Source: Nostoc sp. S4 | GTDB lineage: Bacteria > Cyanobacteriota > Cyanobacteriia > Cyanobacteriales > Nostocaceae | Direction: 5' to 3' | Assembly (NCBI GenBank): GCA_029379225.1 | Contig: JAQYWR010000047.1 | Location: forward strand, 1-64,000 | Length of the DNA: 64,000 nucleotides | Shown here: one piece after another, positions 55,419 to 63,951 of the stretch | Layout of the letters: each line of letters opens with the position of its first letter | Numbering within the stretch: position 1 is the first letter of the stretch | Position numbers and translations under genes: made by a program | Notes under the pieces: generated by a model | What the model was told of the DNA's origin: nothing | The model's input: only the letters and a program-made list of their open reading frames with translations | The model's database searches: none

Positions 55419-56582
55419 ATGAAATTAGTTTGTGCCCAAAGCGACCTCAGTACAAACCTCTCACTCGTCAGTCGTGCTGTACCTTCACGACCGACTCATC
55501 CCGTACTTGCTAATGTGTTGCTACAAGCGGATGCTCAAACTAACCAGGTAAGCTTAACAGCTTTTGATTTGAGCTTAGGTATCCGTACTAGTTTTAATGC
55601 CGAGGTATGGCAAGGAGGAGCGATCGCACTTCCTGCTAAGTTACTTGTAGACATCACCTCTCGTCTGCCGGAGGGAGAAATTACTTTAGATGATGAATCA
55701 CCCCTCACAGGTGCAACAGGTAGCGGCGAAGGTTTAATTGTTACACTCACACCCAAGAGTGGATATTATCAGGTACGAGCAATGGGGGCTGAGGAATTTC
55801 CCGAACTACCGATAATTGAGAATACCGAAGTACTCCATCTCACTAGTGCTGCATTAATTGAAGGATTACGGGGTTCATTGTTTGCTACCAGTGCTGATGA
55901 AACCAAACAAGTACTCACTGGAGTGCATTTAACAGTTAAACAAGATGCCTTAGAATTTGCAGCTACAGACGGACATCGCCTAGCAGTAGTAGAAACTAGC
56001 AATGAGCGTCCTCTAGATGGAACTAGTCAACTAGAAGTAACTGTACCAGCTAGAGCATTACGCGAACTACAACGAATGCTAGCTCATAGTGCCTCATCTG
56101 ATGAACCTGTAGCTTTACATTTAGAACAAGGTCAAGTTGTCTTTGCATGGCAAAATCAGCGCTTGACCAGTCGCACATTAGAAGGGCAATATCCTGCTTA
56201 TCGGCAATTGATTCCACGTCAATTTGAGCGACAAGTAACAATTGAAAGGCGACAATTTATCAGCACTTTAGAGCGAATTGCTGTGCTAGCAGATCAGAAA
56301 AATAATATTGTGAAGCTTAGTATTGATAGCGAAGCCCAAGAAATTATCTTATCTTGTGAAGCTCAAGACGTGGGTAGTGGTAGAGAGCCAATGCCAGCAC
56401 AAATTTCTGGAGAAAATATAGAAATTGCTTTTAATATTAAATATTTGATGGAAGGCTTAAAAGAGCTACCATCTTCCGAAATTCAAATGCATTTGAATCA
56501 AAGCTTAACTCCAGTAATTTTTACGCCACTAGGTGGTTTGAAAATGACCTACTTAGCTATGCCAGTACAATTGAGAAATTAA
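55419..56582 (+). CDS. dnaN: DNA polymerase III beta subunit (sliding clamp)
   Basis: A 387-residue beta clamp made of three similar domains. It opens MKLVCAQSDLSTNLSLVSRAV, has FATSADETKQVLTGVHLTV and ATDGHRLAVVE in the middle, and ends LTPVIFTPLGGLKMTYLAMPVQLRN, the hydrophobic-cleft side of domain 3. It tethers the replicase to DNA. It lies about 20 kb from dnaA and the DnaA-box cluster, not next to them as in many bacteria. Confidence 0.97.
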   Translation: MKLVCAQSDLSTNLSLVSRAVPSRPTHPVLANVLLQADAQTNQVSLTAFDLSLGIRTSFNAEVWQGGAIALPAKLLVDITSRLPEGEITLDDESPLTGATGSGEGLIVTLTPKSGYYQVRAMGAEEFPELPIIENTEVLHLTSAALIEGLRGSLFATSADETKQVLTGVHLTVKQDALEFAATDGHRLAVVETSNERPLDGTSQLEVTVPARALRELQRMLAHSASSDEPVALHLEQGQVVFAWQNQRLTSRTLEGQYPAYRQLIPRQFERQVTIERRQFISTLERIAVLADQKNNIVKLSIDSEAQEIILSCEAQDVGSGREPMPAQISGENIEIAFNIKYLMEGLKELPSSEIQMHLNQSLTPVIFTPLGGLKMTYLAMPVQLRN

Positions 56583-56606
56583 AAATTTTAGTTTATTAAG
56601 ATTAAC

Positions 56607-56967
56607 GGGACTGGTGCGACTTGAACGCACGACCTAGCGCTTCAGATTTGTGTGAGTTTCCCCACTCTCTGGACTATACCTTCACCATAGACTTTTAGCC
56701 TTTAGGTGGTGGCTACCTAGTCTCTACACCTTCTTGAATGGAATCAAGCTTGGCTCGGTATTCCCATAAAGTGTCAATAAATAACTAATCCGACTTTCTA
56801 AAAACTGCTTTTGTGATGCTTCTGACAATCACAACAAGCATATCAAAAAGAAGGAAAATTTCACTCTTTAGGGTTCACCGAATTCAACCACATTCACTCA
56901 TAAAGTTTCCCTTATGGTGCCCGATGATTCAGGAGGCGCTCGCTCTATCCAACTGAGCTACAGCCCC
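56607..56967 (-). tRNA. tRNA-Arg (CCU) interrupted by a group I intron
   Basis: Exon 1 is 56967-56931 and exon 2 is 56643-56607, 74 bases in all. The acceptor stem is GGGGCTG with CAGTCCC (one G-U pair), and the discriminator is G. The D arm is GCTCAGTTGGATAGAGC, and the anticodon arm AGCGC/GCGCT closes a loop CT-CCT-AA, so the anticodon is CCU. The intron lies directly after the anticodon. No CCA is encoded. Known cyanobacterial tRNA-Arg(CCU) genes carry introns at the same site. Confidence 0.92.
56644..56930 (-). ncRNA. Group I self-splicing intron
   Basis: A 287-base intron. It begins after the exon U (G-U splice pair) and ends in G, as group I introns do. Core-like strands GAAGGTGTAGAGACTAGGT and AAGGTATAGTCCAGAGAG resemble the conserved P7/R and S elements. 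There is no homing endonuclease frame. It presumably splices itself from the precursor tRNA. Confidence 0.85.
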
Positions 56968-56998
56968 AAAAAATACCACGTTTGAAATTATAGCATTT

Positions 56999-58096
56999 TT
57001 ACTGAGACTGCCAACGATTATCCCAAGGGTGACCACCGACTTCTAAACCGCAAAGAAAACTTTGTGCTTTGAGGATGATTTGAGATTTTCTGCCATTTAG
57101 TTTTCGTAATTCTAGATTTAGCTTTCCTTGCATAGTGTCCCGGCAACAATATCTTAAACCTGCGGCTGTAGGCGCACGTAGGGGTGTACCAGGTAAATCG
57201 GTGGTTCCTGTCAATTCGATTTCGTAATGATAATTACTAGCTTTCATGTGCCATCTACCCCAAGGCTGAATTTCCCAATCGACTCGAGAATTCCAGGGAA
57301 CGAATTCATAAAACTTGCCTTGATAGTGCAAACCAATCATCGCGACAGATTCCATCCACCACAATACACCCCGCCGTCCACCGCCAGCAGTTAAGGCTAA
57401 GTCACTTTCGCCCTCGAAGCAGTTACAATTTAGCCAAAACCATTTTTGGGGAAAAGCACCGCCCCAATTTTTCTCACCGTAGGCTGGGGCGTTGGTGAAT
57501 TCGTAAATTTTGCCATTCCAGTCAATTTTACCGCTAGCTAAACCGTGAGCCATCAAAATTTGCCATCCTGGTTCAAAAATCTGCAAGAATGACAGTAAAC
57601 CTGCGGTTGATTGCTGAATACTATCTTGGTCGCCCCAGCCGTATACTGGTTGAATTTCATACTGCCAACGGCAATAATTATTAGTGGCGCGATCGCGAAT
57701 CATTCCCTGATTTAATGTTGCTGTGGCTTGATAGCCTTCTGGAACATAATACTCAAATTCTGTTGGTAGAAGATACAGGGGAGAAATTTGTAAATCAGTC
57801 TTACCCCAATGGCCTAAAGCTAGAACATCTTGACTAGCCCAGAATTTTTTCACATCTGGAAAAGTACGCCATAAATATTCATCATTCGGGCCCAGGATTT
57901 GGGCTGCACCGCCACTATAAGGTTTATCACCGATGGGATCTTCGATGGAATACATAAAGGCGAATGTTTGCCCAATTTCCGGTAAGGTGACGCGATAATA
58001 CCAACCTTCAAAGAAGCGGCGACTACTTCCATCCCAGTGATAACCAGAATGAGGTGTTTGAGTTGACCCAAAGAGATTTAGCGGAATAGTTAACAT
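56999..58096 (-). CDS. Tocopherol cyclase
   Basis: A 365-residue protein homologous to cyanobacterial Slr1737 and plant VTE1, which closes the chromanol ring of tocopherol (vitamin E). Marks are SSRRFFEGWYYRVTLPE near the N terminus, YSGGAAQILGPND, EKNWGGAFPQKWFWLNCN, and GVLWWMESVAMIGLHY. The length is right. Its start codon is only 29 bases from that of the divergent J-domain gene, so the promoters overlap the coding regions or one start is further in. Confidence 0.93.
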   Translation of the reverse strand: MLTIPLNLFGSTQTPHSGYHWDGSSRRFFEGWYYRVTLPEIGQTFAFMYSIEDPIGDKPYSGGAAQILGPNDEYLWRTFPDVKKFWASQDVLALGHWGKTDLQISPLYLLPTEFEYYVPEGYQATATLNQGMIRDRATNNYCRWQYEIQPVYGWGDQDSIQQSTAGLLSFLQIFEPGWQILMAHGLASGKIDWNGKIYEFTNAPAYGEKNWGGAFPQKWFWLNCNCFEGESDLALTAGGGRRGVLWWMESVAMIGLHYQGKFYEFVPWNSRVDWEIQPWGRWHMKASNYHYEIELTGTTDLPGTPLRAPTAAGLRYCCRDTMQGKLNLELRKLNGRKSQIILKAQSFLCGLEVGGHPWDNRWQSQ

Positions 58097-58125
58097 GGAT
58101 TTACATAGTTGCTGATTTTTTCAGT

Positions 58126-58734
58126 ATGCACGACGATTTCGATATCAATCATGCTTATGAAATTTTGGGGCTGGAACCTGGTGCTTCGCCAACACAACTG
58201 AAGCGAGCTTACCGTAAACTGGTGAAAATTTGGCATCCCGATCGCTTTTTTGAGCAAAAGCAAAAACAGGAAGCTGAAGAAAAAATTAAAAAAATCAACG
58301 CCGCTTACAATCAACTTAAGTCTGAATATTCATCTAAGCCTCCCACTACCACAAATCCATCCTCATCTTCGCCAAAAAATCCCACAAAAGTATCTGTCAA
58401 ACGTTGGGATGCAGAAGCTTTTTATACTTTAGGGGTAGAGAATGCTACTCATGGGAGATATGAGGATGCGATCGCAGATTTTACCCGCGCGATTCATCTC
58501 AATCCTCATTATATTGACGCATATAAATATCGTGGGCTAGTTTGCTCTCAACTAGGATACGAATATAGAGCAACTTCTGATTTAAAAAAAGCCACACAGT
58601 TAGAACAAGAGTTAACAAATCCGGGTGCTAGGCGTAGTTCGTCATCACCAAGGCGCGTATCAAAGCCTAAACTGCTAACAAGATTTTGTCAAGAAATAAA
58701 GTCTTTACTGCGGCTAAATCGGCGTTGGATATGA
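58126..58734 (+). CDS. J-domain protein with TPR-like repeats
   Basis: A 202-residue co-chaperone-like protein. The J domain (residues 5-65) contains the HPD motif in KIWHPDRFFEQKQ. After a Pro/Ser/Lys-rich linker, about 100-165 forms a TPR (AEAFYTLGVENATHGRYEDAIADF, then AIHLNPHYIDAYKYRGLV). The C terminus is basic. HPD allows stimulation of a DnaK ATPase; the client is unknown. A truncated relative of the J domain lies about 100 bases downstream. Confidence 0.85.
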   Translation: MHDDFDINHAYEILGLEPGASPTQLKRAYRKLVKIWHPDRFFEQKQKQEAEEKIKKINAAYNQLKSEYSSKPPTTTNPSSSSPKNPTKVSVKRWDAEAFYTLGVENATHGRYEDAIADFTRAIHLNPHYIDAYKYRGLVCSQLGYEYRATSDLKKATQLEQELTNPGARRSSSSPRRVSKPKLLTRFCQEIKSLLRLNRRWI

Positions 58735-58837
58735 GATTAGCAATTAACGTTTCAAATAGCGACACCATACCTGGAGTTAGTCAATACTGATACTGGGTAA
58801 CACTAAGTATAATGAGATTTGGTGCTAATTTCTTAGT

Positions 58838-58996
58838 ATGAGCGATCGCTTCGATATAAATCATGTTTACGATATTCTTGGGTTGAAACCGGGTGCATCT
58901 GCTAAGGAGATAAAGCAAGCTTACCGTCAGATGGCTAACAGACACTACTATCAAAGTTTCCCACATGGGTATGGGACAATTGCTGCACGTCCTTAA
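58838..58996 (+). pseudogene. Truncated J-domain copy
   Basis: Opens MSDRFDINHVYDILGLKPGA, then SAKEIKQAYRQMANRHYYQS, and ends at a TAA after 52 codons. It is clearly a copy of the neighbouring J-domain gene (same FDINH.Y.ILGL.PGAS pattern) but lacks HPD (RHYYQS instead of KIWHPD) and the rest of the domain. Its end overlaps the WD40 gene in another frame, so a J-WD40 fusion gene may once have existed here. Confidence 0.65.
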
Positions 58997-59480
58997 AGGT
59001 CATTCTTCCTTAGTTTACTCCCTAGCCATTTGCCCAAAGCAGCAGATTTTTGTCAGTGGCGGTGCAGATAATACCGTTAAGTTGTGGAATTTGAACAGTA
59101 GAAAACTGCTGCAAACTTTCAAAGGGCATTCAGGTTCGGTAATGTGTGTTGCTATTAGCCCTGATGGGAAAATTTTAGCTAGTGGCAGTTATGACCAGAC
59201 TATCAAGCTATGGGACAGTAGTACAGGTAAGCTAATTAACACTCTTGCTGGACATCGCAGCTATGTTTGTGCGATCGCTTTTAATCCTGATGGTCAGCAT
59301 CTTGCTAGTGGTAGTGCAGATTGTACAGTCAAGCTATGGGATATTGGCACTGGAATAAATATTTACACTTTAGATAACCATTCAGATTGGGTTAACTCTG
59401 TTGCTTTCAGTCCTGATGGCAAAACTCTAGTTAGTGGTAGCCGAGACATGACAATCAAAATTTCGCGCTGCGATGTATAA
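58965..59480 (+). CDS. Short WD40-repeat protein, probably truncated
   Basis: 171 residues holding four WD40 blades (GHSSLVYSLAIC..., GHSGSVMCVAIS..., GHRSYVCAIAFN..., NHSDWVNSVAFS...), each ending in a VKLWN/IKLWD-like block except the last (IKISRC). A closed propeller needs about seven, so this is likely a fragment, or a partner for another half. Its start overlaps the J-domain remnant out of frame. Whether it is expressed is unknown. Confidence 0.6.
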   Translation: MGMGQLLHVLKGHSSLVYSLAICPKQQIFVSGGADNTVKLWNLNSRKLLQTFKGHSGSVMCVAISPDGKILASGSYDQTIKLWDSSTGKLINTLAGHRSYVCAIAFNPDGQHLASGSADCTVKLWDIGTGINIYTLDNHSDWVNSVAFSPDGKTLVSGSRDMTIKISRCDV

Positions 59481-59771
59481 CAACAAATTAAAAATTTAGC
59501 TGATGTAAATTACTAGATTTTGGATTCAGATATCAGCTGACAGCATAATAACATCTATCTTTGGGCTACTCTTTCTTTTGATTAAGTATTAACTCTCTGG
59601 AGATAGAGCCAGTTGTGCGATCGCAGAGGTTATCCTGACAATTACCAACACCTGAGTAGCAAATAGAACTCAATTTTATCAGCAACATATATTTTTCAAT
59701 TCATTAAAATCTCTTGTTCTGAAAAAACTTTAGTTTGTCAATATCCTATCTGAGGAGTGAAATCAACAGCT

Positions 59772-60536
59772 ATGTCTATTCCCAATGAACGCCAAAGCCA
59801 AAGCAGTGAAGTCAATCAAGAATCTTACACCGATGTTAATGGTAATACTCACACGCATTTGACACGAACCAGTAAAACAGTCAACAACACAGCTAATCCC
59901 AACTCTTATACTAACGGTTACGTACAAGGTCGAAATACTGAGCGTAGATACCAGCAAGCTGATTTAGCCGAACGTGATGAAAATAATGCTAGTCGTGGTT
60001 TGTTCTTGGGTATTATCGTTACTGCCGTACTTGGTTTGGTTATAGGTGGCGTATGGTATTATAACCAGCGCAACAACACAGCCGTTGATAATACTGCGCC
60101 AGTTTTGGTTCCTGTACCAACGAGTGATAGCAGTCCAACTCCTAGTGCTTCTCCTCAACCACAAACGACGATTATTGAAAGAACTAGGGAAGTACCCGTT
60201 CCTGTTCCTGTCCCACAACAGCAGGTTACACCTCCATCTTTGCCTCGCCAACCAAATATTAATATTACTATTCCACCCCAGCAGCCTGCGGCACAAAAAG
60301 CACCTTCTGTAATCCAGTTAACCCCTAAGGCGATACCAACTCCGACCACAAATCCAACTAGTAACACTCCGACTTCGCAAAGCAAAAGCGATACTTCTAC
60401 TAATACTCTCACTCCAACTACCAAAAGTGACACCTCTAAAACCACTCCATCTCAAGGAGTAGACGAGTCAAAGAGTACATCTGATAGTGGTTCTTCTACC
60501 GCAGGTGATACTACTACAGACGGTTCTAGCCGATAA
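59772..60536 (+). CDS. Hypothetical membrane protein with Pro/Thr/Ser-rich tail
   Basis: 254 residues from ATG 59772. The first 75 residues are hydrophilic (Asn, Ser, Thr), then comes one membrane helix (about 77-97, GLFLGIIVTAVLGLVIGGVWYY). The following low-complexity tail is rich in Pro, Thr, Ser and Gln, with EVPVPVPVPQQQ and many PTSN/TPT units. The layout suggests a single-pass protein with an extended periplasmic domain. No family recognised. Confidence 0.65.
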   Translation: MSIPNERQSQSSEVNQESYTDVNGNTHTHLTRTSKTVNNTANPNSYTNGYVQGRNTERRYQQADLAERDENNASRGLFLGIIVTAVLGLVIGGVWYYNQRNNTAVDNTAPVLVPVPTSDSSPTPSASPQPQTTIIERTREVPVPVPVPQQQVTPPSLPRQPNINITIPPQQPAAQKAPSVIQLTPKAIPTPTTNPTSNTPTSQSKSDTSTNTLTPTTKSDTSKTTPSQGVDESKSTSDSGSSTAGDTTTDGSSR

Positions 60537-60667
60537 TAGCTTCTGAACTTTCAGCCCACTTGATAATGTTGGCATTAACGCGAACATATAACAAGTGGGA
60601 CAAATTTTAAGCAATATTTCAGAATTGTTACGATAAATTAATGGTATTCAACTTTAGTGAACGTGTA

Positions 60668-60772
60668 TTGTTCCCAGACAAACACAATGCTAGATTAAAA
60701 ACAAGGTACAAACAGGTTAAAAGTAAGTTAAAACTTTTAAGTTAGAGCCTGTACCTCCTGCTCTAATTTTTT
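60668..60772 (+). ncRNA. Candidate small RNA with promoter and terminator
   Basis: TTGTTC at 60668-60673 and TAGATT at 60691-60696, with a 17-base spacer, form a plausible sigma-70-type promoter. The inverted repeat TTAGAGC/GCTCTAA at 60742-60766 followed by six T is a clean Rho-independent terminator. The transcript would be about 70 bases, from around 60703. It matches no named RNA that I recognise; it may be noncoding or only the terminator of an unseen unit. Confidence 0.3.
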
Positions 60773-60973
60773 AGCGATCGCTCTTAGGTTGTGGCATCCG
60801 TTAAATGTGTTTTAGCCTTGTGTTCGTCGAGTTATGTTGGAGGTTTTAGAAAGCACAGCCAGAAAATGCCTGCCTAGTTGGAATAAATAAGGATGTGCAA
60901 TTCTCTGTAAACCGATCGCGAAGACTGTCCACCTTAGTTGAATTAGTTAACTCTGAATTATCCAATCTTCAAG

Positions 60974-61022
60974 AAACCGCCCCAAGCTGCTGATATGTAT
61001 CCATCGTAGCTTCAGGCGGTTT
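60974..61022. repeat. Two-level hairpin in the spacer
   Basis: AAACCGCC (60974-60981) pairs exactly with GGCGGTTT (61015-61022), enclosing a second pair AAGCT/AGCTT. It sits in the 560-base spacer upstream of the divergent metallophosphoesterase genes, in line with the candidate RNA; a short ATGTTTTG tail follows. A possible terminator. Confidence 0.4.
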
Positions 61023-61098
61023 ATGTTTTGAGTGTTATGCATTTAAATTACACTCTGAGCAGTGAGGGCTGTCTTTTGTTATTTATTTACACCGATGA

Positions 61099-61953
61099 CT
61101 AATGACTAATTAATGTAATAACAGTCACTTCTGGCGGACAAAATAGGCGTCCTGGTTTATAAGTACCTAAACCACGATTGACATATAGTTGATTTTGTTC
61201 TACGTTGTGAAATCCTTGCGCCCATTCCCAATATCGCACCACTTTTGAGTAGTCTCCTAGTAAAAATGTTACCCAACGCCGTAATTTTTTGGGAATTTTT
61301 TTCAGGAGCTTTTTATAATAAAATACTATAGGGCCAATGCCCGGAATTACGATATGACCACCGTGGGTATGACCAGATAATTGCAAATCTACGCGCCATT
61401 GTTGCAATATCTTGGCTGTATCTGGATTATGTGATAAAACAATGCGGGGTGTAATCGAATCTAGTTGATTCATAACTACTGCGGGATAAAATTCCCGCGA
61501 CCAATAATCAGCTAGTCCTACTAATGGTAATTCCTTTCCTAGTGGATAAGCAATTTCATTCCAAAGCACATGCACTCCAATACTAGTTAATGCTTTTGTA
61601 ATTTCTGCTTGCGAGTGGCTGTAATAGATATCGTGATTACCCAGGACGGCGTAAATACCACAACGACTTTGGAGATGCTTTAATCGCAGCACCAATTGAT
61701 CAATTGGTGTTGGGTCATCAGTTACGTAGTCACCAGTTAATAAAATTAAATCTGGCTCAGCTTCGTTAGTAAGTGCGATCGCTTCTGCTAACATATCTTC
61801 CGATAGCCGCAAACCATCGTAGTGAAAATCTGATAACTGCACCAGTTTTGTACCTTGTAAAGATGTTGGAAGTTCCGCAATCTTAACCGTTACTTTATCT
61901 ACTCTTAAATGTCCTGTAAACAACCAATGCATAAGCCAACCGATACTCCTCAT
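61099..61953 (-). CDS. Metallophosphoesterase, YaeI-like
   Basis: A 284-residue calcineurin-like phosphoesterase. Metal-binding motifs are LVQLSDFHYD, LLTGDYVTDDP, LGNHDIYY, IVLSHNPD, and SGHTHGGH, in that order. An N-terminal hydrophobic segment (LMHWLFTGHL) may attach it to the membrane. YaeI-like members act on UDP-diacylglucosamine or related substrates, but this is not settled here. It is a tandem paralogue of the next gene. Confidence 0.88.
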   Translation of the reverse strand: MRSIGWLMHWLFTGHLRVDKVTVKIAELPTSLQGTKLVQLSDFHYDGLRLSEDMLAEAIALTNEAEPDLILLTGDYVTDDPTPIDQLVLRLKHLQSRCGIYAVLGNHDIYYSHSQAEITKALTSIGVHVLWNEIAYPLGKELPLVGLADYWSREFYPAVVMNQLDSITPRIVLSHNPDTAKILQQWRVDLQLSGHTHGGHIVIPGIGPIVFYYKKLLKKIPKKLRRWVTFLLGDYSKVVRYWEWAQGFHNVEQNQLYVNRGLGTYKPGRLFCPPEVTVITLISH

Positions 61954-62062
61954 ACCAGCGCTTACAGCTTACCAAAAATCAAAATGCAACTTGATAAATA
62001 GCAATAATCTCATCTGTGTCTGAACTCTTACGATAAAGCTGATTCACATGTTGAATTTAAAA

Positions 62063-62893
62063 TTACTCACCTTGTAGCGTGATTATAGTAACTTCTGGGC
62101 GACAAAATAAACGTCCTGGCAGGTAAGTTCCCAAACCACGATTGACATATAGTTGATTTTTTCCTATGCGATGGAAACCCTGGGCCCATTCCCAATGGCT
62201 GACGATAGAAACATTTTCTTCTAAAAATCGTACTCGACGCCGCACTTTCAAGGGTATTTTTTTGGCAATCTTGCTGTAAACTAACGCCGCAGACCCAATT
62301 CCGGGAATTATGATTTGACCACCGTGAGTATGACCAGATAATTGTAAATCAACTCGCCATGCTTGTAATTTCTCAGCACTATCTGGGTTATGGGATAAAA
62401 CAATGCGGGGTGTGGCTGGGTTTAGCTGATTCATAACCAAAGCCGGATTAAATTCCCGTGACCAACTATCGGCCAGTCCAACGAGTGGTAATTCTTTTCC
62501 TAGTGGATAGGCAATTTCGTTCCAAAGGACGTGAATTCCGATGCTAGTTAACGCCTCTGTTACTTCTGCTTTTGCGTGTTTGTAATATATATCGTGGTTG
62601 CCAAGAATAGCATAGATCCCACAGCGACTTTGGAGATATTTGAGTCTAAGTATAAGTTGGTGAATTGGTTTGGGATCGTCAGTTACATAGTCACCGGTCA
62701 ATAAAACTAAATCTGGTTCAGCTTGGTTGCTAACTGCGATCGCTTTTTCTAACATACCTTCCGACAGCCGCAAACCATCATAGTGAAAATCTGACAACTG
62801 CACCAACTTCTTACCTTGTAACGGTGCAGGCAAACCTGCAATCTTAACCGTCAATTTCTCTGTACTCAACGGCCCAGATAACAACCAATGCAT
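62063..62893 (-). CDS. Metallophosphoesterase, YaeI-like (tandem paralogue)
   Basis: A 276-residue paralogue of the neighbour, sharing almost the same blocks (LVQLSDFHYDGLRLSEGM, LLTGDYVTDDPKPIHQL, LGNHDIYYKHAK, LSHNPD, SGHTHGGQI). Divergence is concentrated in the C-terminal third (IGSAALVYSKIAKKIPLKVRRR versus IGPIVFYYKKLLKKIPKKLRRW). The two lie head to tail, 109 bases apart, and clearly arose by duplication; they may form an operon. Confidence 0.88.
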   Translation of the reverse strand: MHWLLSGPLSTEKLTVKIAGLPAPLQGKKLVQLSDFHYDGLRLSEGMLEKAIAVSNQAEPDLVLLTGDYVTDDPKPIHQLILRLKYLQSRCGIYAILGNHDIYYKHAKAEVTEALTSIGIHVLWNEIAYPLGKELPLVGLADSWSREFNPALVMNQLNPATPRIVLSHNPDSAEKLQAWRVDLQLSGHTHGGQIIIPGIGSAALVYSKIAKKIPLKVRRRVRFLEENVSIVSHWEWAQGFHRIGKNQLYVNRGLGTYLPGRLFCRPEVTIITLQGE

Positions 62894-63003
62894 AAGACGT
62901 TCAATAAACCATAATCATAGAGCTTATAGCTTAACGGAACATCGTCAATTTGTGTGTAGGAATCAGTCAACTTATTGAAAATTTTATGAAGATTCTATAT
63001 TTT

Positions 63004-63169
63004 TAATGCTCAAGCCTATAGAGTTATTAATTTTTGTGATTTAGACACGAAAACTGAGTTTCGTTTGGTAACAAATTTACCTGCCTCGGGAGACGCAGCA
63101 GTTACTGATGATGAAATTAGAGATATTTATTGGTTATGCTGGGGAGTGGAATTGTTGTGTAAGTTTTGA
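63004..63169 (+). pseudogene. IS4-type transposase remnant
   Basis: A frame without a proper start encodes FCDLDTKTEFRLVTNLPASG, then AAVTDDEIRDIYWLCWGVEL and LCKF before a TGA. This matches the Y-x2-R-x3-E-x6-K region of IS4-family DDE transposases (pattern: FRLVTNLP.SG...T..EI..IYR.RWGIELLWKF). The front and the end of the gene are missing. Confidence 0.65.
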
Positions 63170-63285
63170 AAGATGCACTTAAAACTTGACAAACTAATTA
63201 CCAAGAATATCAATAGTATCACCATACAAATTTACATTAGTTTAATAGCATCATTGCTAATCAAAACCAGAATATTAAGAACTTA

Positions 63286-63852
63286 GTGGTTCAGCAAATG
63301 CAAACAGACATCGATCGGCGTATCAATTCTATAGTCAATCAATCGACAAACAACAATGTACAAGTAGTTGTCAACAATGTTATTAGTGATATTGATAACC
63401 GTATCAACGTCAACTTTGATAACAAGATTCTTAACTTCCGCAATGACGTGACTTCCATCGTTAGGAATGAAATTACTCAGAATTTTACTGAGTCAATTAG
63501 AACAACCGTTCTCTCGGATATTAAGAAACAGCAATTTTATCTCGATATGCAGTCAATCAAAACAGAGGTAGAAAACTTTTATGTCCGCTTAGGACAATTC
63601 GAGACTCAGTTGTACTTACGGATTAACCAAGGAGATACACAGCTTTACAACTGGACTCTCGAGCAACTTGTTGCCCTCCAAGGTTGCTTGACTGATCGCC
63701 AAACTCTTGTCGAACTATTCGAGTCCTTCAGCACCCGACTCAAGACTGAACTGGATAATGCACCCTGCGTTAATACAAATAGATTCACTCCTTGGGTGGG
63801 AGTGCAACCGCAACTATCATCTGTGCAACCACAGCAATTACCAGGAAGCTAA
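63286..63852 (+). CDS. Hypothetical coiled-coil protein, possibly N-terminally truncated
   Basis: 188 residues from GTG 63286, mostly helical with Asn/Ile/Val heptads (VQVVVNNVISDIDNRINVNF, then IRTTVLSDIKKQQFYLDMQS), ending in a Pro/Gln tail. The frame is open for 15 further codons upstream (IIANQNQNIKNL) without a start, just after the transposase remnant. It resembles stalk or fibre proteins in composition, but no family is certain. Confidence 0.45.
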   Translation: MVQQMQTDIDRRINSIVNQSTNNNVQVVVNNVISDIDNRINVNFDNKILNFRNDVTSIVRNEITQNFTESIRTTVLSDIKKQQFYLDMQSIKTEVENFYVRLGQFETQLYLRINQGDTQLYNWTLEQLVALQGCLTDRQTLVELFESFSTRLKTELDNAPCVNTNRFTPWVGVQPQLSSVQPQQLPGS

Positions 63853-63951
63853 TATCTGGATGATAATGTCCGATTAGACTGTTTACATAATCATCCCTTA
63901 CTTTGAGCTTTTCCAATTGCACAAGTCAAAAGTCATAAGTAAAACAGACTT

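Noticed and set aside
60155..60445. Antisense open frame over the Pro/Thr-rich membrane protein gene
   Set aside because: Produced by the low-complexity codons of the sense gene.
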